NCBI RefSeq assembly: GCF_031846265.1
Contig: NZ_JAVRIA010000012.1
Coordinates: forward strand, 1-38,220
Reading direction: 5' to 3'
DNA from: Microcosmobacter mediterraneus
GTDB lineage: Bacteria; Bacteroidota; Bacteroidia; Flavobacteriales; Flavobacteriaceae
DNA length: 38,220 nt
Below are positions 33,443 through 38,220 of this stretch, in pieces. Numbering within the stretch: position 1 is the first letter of the stretch; each line of letters starts with the position of its first letter. The notes beneath the pieces were generated by a model. That model made no database searches and was not told where the DNA came from. It saw nothing but the letters and a program-made list of their open reading frames with translations. A program made the position numbers and the translations under genes.

Positions 33443-34543
33443 ATGCTTAAACAATTTTTCATTGTTTGCTCTGGAGCTGATACTGCTATTCTTGAAAGCT
33501 GTTCTAACGGTGAGCAAAATAAATATGCAGGTATCGGAGCAACTGTTTTTTTTACTGCAATAATGGCAACTATTGCAGCTTCTTATGCACTTTACACAGT
33601 CTTTGATAATTATTATACTGCAGCAATTTTCGGAATAATTTGGGGTTTACTTATTTTTAATTTAGACCGTTTCATTGTCTCCACCATAAAAAAACGTAAC
33701 TCGGTTATTGATGAGTTTATTCAAGCCTTGCCTAGGATAATTTTGGCAGTAATTATTGCAGTTGTTATATCAAAACCATTAGAACTTAAGATATTTCAGA
33801 AAGAAATTGATCAGGTACTTTTGGAAGAGAAAAATGCGATGACGCTCAATAATCAGACACAAATTGCTGAGCAATATACACCAAAAGTTGAGGGTCTTAA
33901 TAATGATATAGCAGTACTTCAAAATCAAGTTATTCAAAAAGAAACAGAAGTCAATGCATTATATGATACCTATATTTCTGAAGCAGAAGGTACAGCAGGT
34001 ACAAAGCTATTAGGAAAAGGTCCTGTATATAAAGAAAAACGCGAAAAGCATGATGCTGCTTTAGCTGAATTAAATGCCTTAAAAGCAGAAAATAAGTCTA
34101 AAATTGCTACCATTGAAGCAGAGATTTTACAACTAAACTCAAACTATGCTAATAAAGTGGCTACAACGCAACCTATTATAGATGGATTTGATGGTTTAAT
34201 GGCAAGAGTTAACGCTTTAGACAAACTACCTTGGCTGCCTTCTTTTTTTATTTTTCTATTGTTTTTAGCCATAGAAACGTCACCTATTTTTGCAAAATTA
34301 TTATCACCAAAAGGCGAATACGATTATAAACTAGAAGATTCGGAAACAGCCATAAAGACTTGGGTTGAACAAAAAGTTAATGAACGAAAAATACTATTAA
34401 CTACAGATAGAGATATAAATAACCGAGTATATAATGACATAGCAGAAGAAGACGATTTATATAATTACAAGCGCAAAAAAGCAAGAGAACTCATGCAGCA
34501 TCAGGCTGATGCCTTTATTAATCATCAAAAAAATGTATTATAA
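33443..34543 (+). CDS. DUF4407 membrane protein with periplasmic or cytoplasmic coiled coil
   Basis: The 366-residue protein matches the DUF4407 pattern. A short conserved N-terminus (FFIVCSGADTAILESCSNGE) is followed by three membrane helices (about 30-50, 58-76, 95-112), with the conserved LIFNLDRFIVS between the second and third. A long coiled coil (about 118-225) follows, then a last membrane helix near 258-282 and a charged C-terminal tail. The family is common in Bacteroidota and has no established function. It is transcribed alone; the gap before it contains a dispersed repeat and no recognisable promoter. It converges on a methyltransferase gene. Confidence 0.85.
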   Translation: MLKQFFIVCSGADTAILESCSNGEQNKYAGIGATVFFTAIMATIAASYALYTVFDNYYTAAIFGIIWGLLIFNLDRFIVSTIKKRNSVIDEFIQALPRIILAVIIAVVISKPLELKIFQKEIDQVLLEEKNAMTLNNQTQIAEQYTPKVEGLNNDIAVLQNQVIQKETEVNALYDTYISEAEGTAGTKLLGKGPVYKEKREKHDAALAELNALKAENKSKIATIEAEILQLNSNYANKVATTQPIIDGFDGLMARVNALDKLPWLPSFFIFLLFLAIETSPIFAKLLSPKGEYDYKLEDSETAIKTWVEQKVNERKILLTTDRDINNRVYNDIAEEDDLYNYKRKKARELMQHQADAFINHQKNVL

Positions 34544-34595
34544 TAAGTTGTCATTTCTCGTGATTTTATTATGTGAAATAGTATGAGAAGTCTAT

Positions 34596-35132
34596 TTAGG
34601 ATTTTAACTTGGAAAACATATCCCAAATAACAACACCACAACTCACAGAGATATTTAAGGAATGTTTGGTGCCAAATTGTGGAATTTCTATAACATAATC
34701 GCTTTCACTAACCACATCTTGTGATACGCCTTTAACTTCATTACCAAAGACCAAGGCATAGGTTTTATTTTCTTTTGGATAAAACTCATTGAGCATAGTT
34801 GCTCCTTCAGTTTGCTCAATTGAGCAAACAACAATATGGTTTTGTTTGAGTTTTTTTACTAACTCTAAAGGGTTTTCAGCATAATCCCAATCAACACTGT
34901 CTGTGCTACCTAAAGCTGTTTTATGAATATCTTTATGTGGTGGTTTAGCCGTAATTCCACAGAGATAAATCTTCTCAATTAAAAAAGCATCGCTACTTCT
35001 AAACACAGAACCTATATTATTAAGACTCCTTATGTTATCAAGAACAATAATTAGTGGTGTTTTTTTAGCATCTTTAAACTCTGAAGTATTTAACCTATTA
35101 AGTTCACTATTCTTTAATTTCCTTTTCATCAT
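34596..35132 (-). CDS. SpoU/TrmH-family RNA 2'-O-methyltransferase
   Basis: The 178-residue protein is a minimal SPOUT methyltransferase. It has motif 1 (NIRSLNNIGSVFRSSDAF, with the catalytic Asn and Arg), motif 2 (ALVFGNEVKGVSQ) and motif 3 (IPQFGTKHSLNISVSCGVVIWDM), which form the SAM-binding knot. It would 2'-O-methylate a ribose in tRNA or rRNA. The absence of an extra RNA-binding domain points to a TrmH/TrmL-like tRNA enzyme, but the target is not determined. The gene is divergent from mutS with a 127-bp gap. Confidence 0.9.
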   Translation of the reverse strand: MMKRKLKNSELNRLNTSEFKDAKKTPLIIVLDNIRSLNNIGSVFRSSDAFLIEKIYLCGITAKPPHKDIHKTALGSTDSVDWDYAENPLELVKKLKQNHIVVCSIEQTEGATMLNEFYPKENKTYALVFGNEVKGVSQDVVSESDYVIEIPQFGTKHSLNISVSCGVVIWDMFSKLKS

Positions 35133-35259
35133 TCAATGAGGCCTTTAGTTTTTAACAACTGTAGATAACTTATAGATTTTCAGTTTCAATAAACTTCAAA
35201 TTATAAGTAAATTAGCAATCTTACAATCCTGAGAATTAAAGACAAAAATAAGCAATCCT

Positions 35260-37872
35260 TTGGCTAAAAAAGTAAAAAAAGAGACACCTTTAATGAAGCA
35301 ATACAATGCCATTAAGGCTAAGTATCCTGATGCTTTATTGCTTTTTAGGGTTGGTGATTTTTACGAAACCTTTGGGAGCGATGCTGTAAAAGCTTCTAAA
35401 ATCCTTGGTATTATTCTTACAAAAAGAGGCGCTGGTAGTGATAGCGAAACGGAATTGGCTGGTTTTCCTCACCATTCGTTAAACACATATTTACCTAAAT
35501 TGGTTAAAGCTGGAGAACGTGTTGCCATATGTGATCAGTTAGAAAACCCAAAACTAACCAAGAAAATTGTAAAACGTGGTGTTACAGAATTAGTCACTCC
35601 AGGTGTTGCGTTAAATGATGAAGTACTCCATGCTAAATCCAATAATTTTTTGTGCTCAGTTTATTTTGATAAAAAATATATTGGTATCTCTTTTTTAGAT
35701 GTGTCTACTGGTGAGTTTTTAACCTCTCAAGGTAACACTGAGTATATTGATAAGCTTCTTCAAAATTTTAGACCAAGTGAAGTTTTAGTTTCAAAACAAA
35801 AACGTCAGCAATTTTTAGAATACTTTGGTGCTAGTTTTCACACTTTTTACTTAGAGGATTGGGTGTTTCAAACCGACTATGCCAACGAAATACTCAATAA
35901 ACACTTTGAAACTAAAACCTTAAAGGGTTTTGGAATTTCAGACCTGTTTGAAGGTATTATTGCATCAGGATCCATACTTCATTATTTAGGGGAAACGCAA
36001 CATAACAATTTAAAGCATATCACTTCAATTAATAGAATTGCCGAAGATGATTATGTATGGATGGATAAATTCACAGTAAGAAATTTAGAGCTTTATCAGT
36101 CTACAAACTCAAATGCAGTAATGCTTATAGATGTAATTGATAAAACTATTTCTCCAATGGGAGGAAGAACATTAAAACGTTGGCTAGCTTTACCCCTTAA
36201 AAACAAAGATAAAATAGCAAGACGTCACGACGTTGTAGATTGTTTATATAATGATGCGGCAACTTTACAAAAATTCCAAAACTCCATAAAGAATATTGGT
36301 GATATAGAACGTCTTATTTCTAAAGTTGCTACACGAAAAGTTAATCCTCGTGAAGTCATACAGTTAAAGAATTCTCTAGAAGCAATTGTTCCAATCAAAG
36401 CCTTAGCAAATCAAAGTAAAAATAGAGCACTACAAGAGCTTGGACAGAACATCCATAACTGTGATGAATTAAGAGAAACGATAAAATTTACTCTAAATGA
36501 AGAAGCACCTGTAAATATTTTAAAAGGAAATTCTATCGCTGAAGGATTTTCTTCAGAGCTAGATGAGTTAAGAGGTTTGTCTTCTTCAGGCAAAGCTTAT
36601 TTAGATAAAATGTTAGAACGTGAAAGTGAAATAACAGGAATTCCTTCATTAAAAATAGCGTCTAATAATGTATTCGGTTATTACATTGAAGTAAGAAACA
36701 CACATAGAGATAAAGTCCCAGAAGAATGGATTAGAAAACAAACTTTAGTTAATGCAGAACGTTATATAACTGAAGAATTAAAAGAATACGAAGCAAAAAT
36801 TCTTGGTGCTGAAGAGCGTATTTTATCTATAGAACAGCAACTGTTTTCTGAACTTGTTTTTAACATGAATCGTTTTATTAAACCAGTTCAAGACAATGCT
36901 TTATTAATAGGCCAACTTGATTGTTTAAGTGGTTTTGCTCAGTTGGCTAAAGACAATCATTATTCTAAACCTAATATTAATAATTCTCATACTTTAATTA
37001 TAAAAGAAGGACGTCATCCAGTTATTGAAAAACAGTTACCTGCTGGTGAAGCTTATATTGCTAACGATATTTTTCTAGATAGAGAAACCCAACAATTTAT
37101 AATGATTACTGGACCTAATATGTCTGGTAAGTCTGCAATTTTAAGGCAAACAGCACTGATTGTTTTATTAGCTCAAATGGGAAGTTTTGTTCCTGCTGAA
37201 CACACTGAGATAGGACTTATTGATAAAATCTTTACTCGTGTTGGTGCAAGTGATAATATTTCTATGGGAGAATCTACGTTTATGGTAGAAATGAATGAAA
37301 CCGCATCTATCCTAAATAATATATCAGACAGAAGTTTAGTACTGTTAGATGAAATAGGAAGGGGAACTAGCACATATGATGGTATTTCCATTGCCTGGTC
37401 AATCAGTGAATATTTACATGAACATCCTGCAAAACCTAAAACCCTTTTTGCAACTCATTATCATGAGTTAAATGAAATGTCTGAAACATTTAAAAGAATA
37501 AAAAACTATAATGTTTCAATAAAAGAGCTTAAAGATAATGTACTCTTTTTAAGAAAATTAGTTGAAGGAGGAAGTGAGCATAGTTTCGGTATCCATGTAG
37601 CAAAAATGGCTGGTATGCCACAACAAGTTATCAGAAGAGCTAATAAAATTTTAAAGAAACTAGAAAAGTCTCATTCAAATGAAGAGTTGACTACTAAAGT
37701 TAAATCTTTTAAAGACGATTTACAATTGAGCTTCTTTAACTTAGATGATCCACTATTAGAAGAAATCAAAGAAGAAATTTTATTAACAGATATTAATACC
37801 TTAACTCCTGTAGAAGCATTAATGAAGTTAAATGAAATAAAACGTATGCTTTTAAAAAAGAAACAAGCCTAA
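35260..37872 (+). CDS. mutS: DNA mismatch repair protein MutS
   Basis: The 870-residue protein is a full MutS1. The N-terminal mismatch-recognition motif is FYE in GDFYETFG (Phe35, Glu37), connector, lever and clamp domains follow, and the ATPase has Walker A GPNMSGKS at 619-626 and Walker B LLDEIGRGTST near 696-706. It recognises base mismatches and recruits MutL. The start is TTG at 35260: the encoded MAKKVKKETPLMKQYNAIK matches the family N-terminus, and an internal ATG at residue 12 would remove part of it. Between it and the divergent methyltransferase gene I could not find a consensus promoter. Two tRNA genes with their own promoter follow. Confidence 0.96.
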   Translation: MAKKVKKETPLMKQYNAIKAKYPDALLLFRVGDFYETFGSDAVKASKILGIILTKRGAGSDSETELAGFPHHSLNTYLPKLVKAGERVAICDQLENPKLTKKIVKRGVTELVTPGVALNDEVLHAKSNNFLCSVYFDKKYIGISFLDVSTGEFLTSQGNTEYIDKLLQNFRPSEVLVSKQKRQQFLEYFGASFHTFYLEDWVFQTDYANEILNKHFETKTLKGFGISDLFEGIIASGSILHYLGETQHNNLKHITSINRIAEDDYVWMDKFTVRNLELYQSTNSNAVMLIDVIDKTISPMGGRTLKRWLALPLKNKDKIARRHDVVDCLYNDAATLQKFQNSIKNIGDIERLISKVATRKVNPREVIQLKNSLEAIVPIKALANQSKNRALQELGQNIHNCDELRETIKFTLNEEAPVNILKGNSIAEGFSSELDELRGLSSSGKAYLDKMLERESEITGIPSLKIASNNVFGYYIEVRNTHRDKVPEEWIRKQTLVNAERYITEELKEYEAKILGAEERILSIEQQLFSELVFNMNRFIKPVQDNALLIGQLDCLSGFAQLAKDNHYSKPNINNSHTLIIKEGRHPVIEKQLPAGEAYIANDIFLDRETQQFIMITGPNMSGKSAILRQTALIVLLAQMGSFVPAEHTEIGLIDKIFTRVGASDNISMGESTFMVEMNETASILNNISDRSLVLLDEIGRGTSTYDGISIAWSISEYLHEHPAKPKTLFATHYHELNEMSETFKRIKNYNVSIKELKDNVLFLRKLVEGGSEHSFGIHVAKMAGMPQQVIRRANKILKKLEKSHSNEELTTKVKSFKDDLQLSFFNLDDPLLEEIKEEILLTDINTLTPVEALMKLNEIKRMLLKKKQA

Positions 37873-37890
37873 ATTATTTTTTTAAAACAC

Positions 37891-37920
37891 TTTGCTTTTA
37901 TAAGAAATAGTTTAAATTTG
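37891..37920 (+). promoter_or_regulatory. Promoter of the tRNA-Gly/tRNA-Leu unit
   Basis: TTTG (37891-37894), an 18-bp spacer and TAAATTTG (37913-37920) match the Bacteroidota consensus well. The box ends 38 bp before tRNA-Gly, in the gap after mutS. Confidence 0.75.
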
Positions 37921-37958
37921 CATCCGCAATCGTAAGATTGTACGTTCATTTACACACT

Positions 37959-38030
37959 GCGAAAGTAGCTCAGGGGTAGAGCATCACCTTGCCAAGGTGA
38001 GGGTCGCGGGTTCAAATCCCGTCTTTCGCT
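37959..38030 (+). tRNA. tRNA-Gly (anticodon GCC)
   Basis: The 72-nt sequence folds into a full cloverleaf. The acceptor stem is GCGAAAG with CTTTCGC (38023-38029), the D arm contains AGCTCAGGGGTAGAGC, and the anticodon stem CACCT/AGGTG encloses TTGCCAA with GCC at 37991-37993. The T arm is GCGGGTTCAAATCCCGT. The discriminator is T and the 3' CCA is not encoded. It is the first gene of a two-tRNA transcript. Confidence 0.97.
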
Positions 38031-38062
38031 CTGAAACTTTCTTAATAATATACCAAGCGATG

Positions 38063-38079
38063 TGCTGAGCATGTCGAAG
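38063..38079 (+). repeat. Dispersed short repeat, copy 2
   Basis: TGCTGAGCATGTCGAAG resembles 33401-33418, differing by a two-base change and one missing base in the middle. It lies between the two tRNA genes, 3 bp before tRNA-Leu, so it would be part of the precursor transcript. Confidence 0.65.
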
Positions 38080-38082
38080 CCT

Positions 38083-38167
38083 GCTGAAGTGGTGGAATTG
38101 GTAGACACGTTGGACTTAAAATCCAATGGCCATTATGGCCGTGCGGGTTCAAGTCCCGCCTTCAGTA
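38083..38167 (+). tRNA. tRNA-Leu (anticodon UAA)
   Basis: This 85-nt class II tRNA has acceptor GCTGAAG pairing with CTTCAGT (a terminal G-U pair), an anticodon stem TTGGA/TCCAA around CTTAAAA with TAA at 38117-38119, and a long variable arm (TGGCCATTATGGCC region). The T arm is GCGGGTTCAAGTCCCGC. The discriminator is A, as needed by LeuRS, and CCA is not encoded. It is followed at once by a terminator. Confidence 0.97.
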
Positions 38168-38168
38168 C

Positions 38169-38202
38169 AAAGCCTTTACAAGAATCTTGTAAAGGCTTTT
38201 TT
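38169..38202 (+). terminator. Terminator of the tRNA unit
   Basis: AAAGCCTTTACAAGA (38169-38183) pairs with its exact complement at 38185-38199 around a single central base, followed by a T run. It begins one base after tRNA-Leu. The same hairpin sequence ends the HMA gene at the other end of the window. Confidence 0.85.
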
Positions 38203-38220
38203 ATGTTTTAGTATTATTAG
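38169..38220. repeat. Right copy of the 52-bp inverted repeat shared by both window ends
   Basis: This stretch is the exact reverse complement of bases 2-53 and runs to the last base of the window. It includes the terminator hairpin and 18 bp beyond it. Confidence 0.85.

Noticed and set aside
34544..34595. A bidirectional terminator between the DUF4407 and SpoU genes
   Set aside because: Only short imperfect complementarity is present and there is no clear T run.
1..38220. A linear plasmid or phage with terminal inverted repeats
   Set aside because: The content is core chromosome (dnaE, mutS, rplU, rpsP, tyrS, pckA), there are no replication or phage genes, and the repeat centres on a terminator. 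A contig break is simpler.

Overview
The window is AT-rich, densely packed chromosomal DNA from a member of the Bacteroidota, almost certainly a marine-type Flavobacteriaceae. The evidence is: promoter -7 boxes of the form TAnnTTTG with few Shine-Dalgarno sites; a type IX secretion C-terminal sorting domain; families largely confined to this phylum (DUF4271, DUF4296, DUF6252-like, paired M16 peptidases); ribosomal protein L21 carrying an extra helix-hairpin-helix domain; and DnaE carrying an N-terminal DnaQ-type exonuclease. Genus cannot be fixed from the sequence alone.

Layout. 1-5.0 kb: a small HMA-domain lipoprotein, an EamA/DMT permease and a tandem pair of M16 peptidases (one active, one degenerate). 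5.2-6.4 kb: rplU-rpmA. 6.4-10.6 kb: a metallophosphoesterase, a YugP-like zinc peptidase, an Lrp/AsnC regulator, a saccharopine dehydrogenase-family enzyme and a DUF423 membrane protein. 10.6-13.7 kb: pckA, then hemD with a DUF4271 membrane protein upstream of it. 13.8-16.4 kb: a dolichol-phosphate-mannose-synthase-like glycosyltransferase, a dihydroorotase and a DUF4296 lipoprotein in one tight operon. 16.4-20.0 kb: an NAD-dependent epimerase, tyrS and a glutaryl-CoA-dehydrogenase-like enzyme. 20.1-22.0 kb: the rpsP-rimM-trmN6 operon with a hairpin just before rimM. 22.2-28.5 kb: a Cys-containing lipoprotein, dnaE and a serine hydrolase. 28.5-33.4 kb: a secreted M28 peptidase divergent from a BlaI/M56 sensor-regulator pair. 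33.4-37.9 kb: a DUF4407 membrane protein, a SpoU methyltransferase and mutS. 37.9-38.2 kb: tRNA-Gly(GCC) and tRNA-Leu(UAA).

Most of this is housekeeping: translation, DNA replication and repair, gluconeogenesis, pyrimidine and haem synthesis, and amino-acid breakdown. I see no prophage, transposase, CRISPR array or obvious defence island, and no clearly new multi-gene system. The places most worth a second look are the BlaI/M56 locus, where two near-identical operators sit on the -33 and -7 elements and the sensor has a roughly 700-residue modular tail; the rpsP-rimM hairpin leader; domain fusions in L21 and DnaE; and a 52-bp inverted repeat shared by the two ends of the window.
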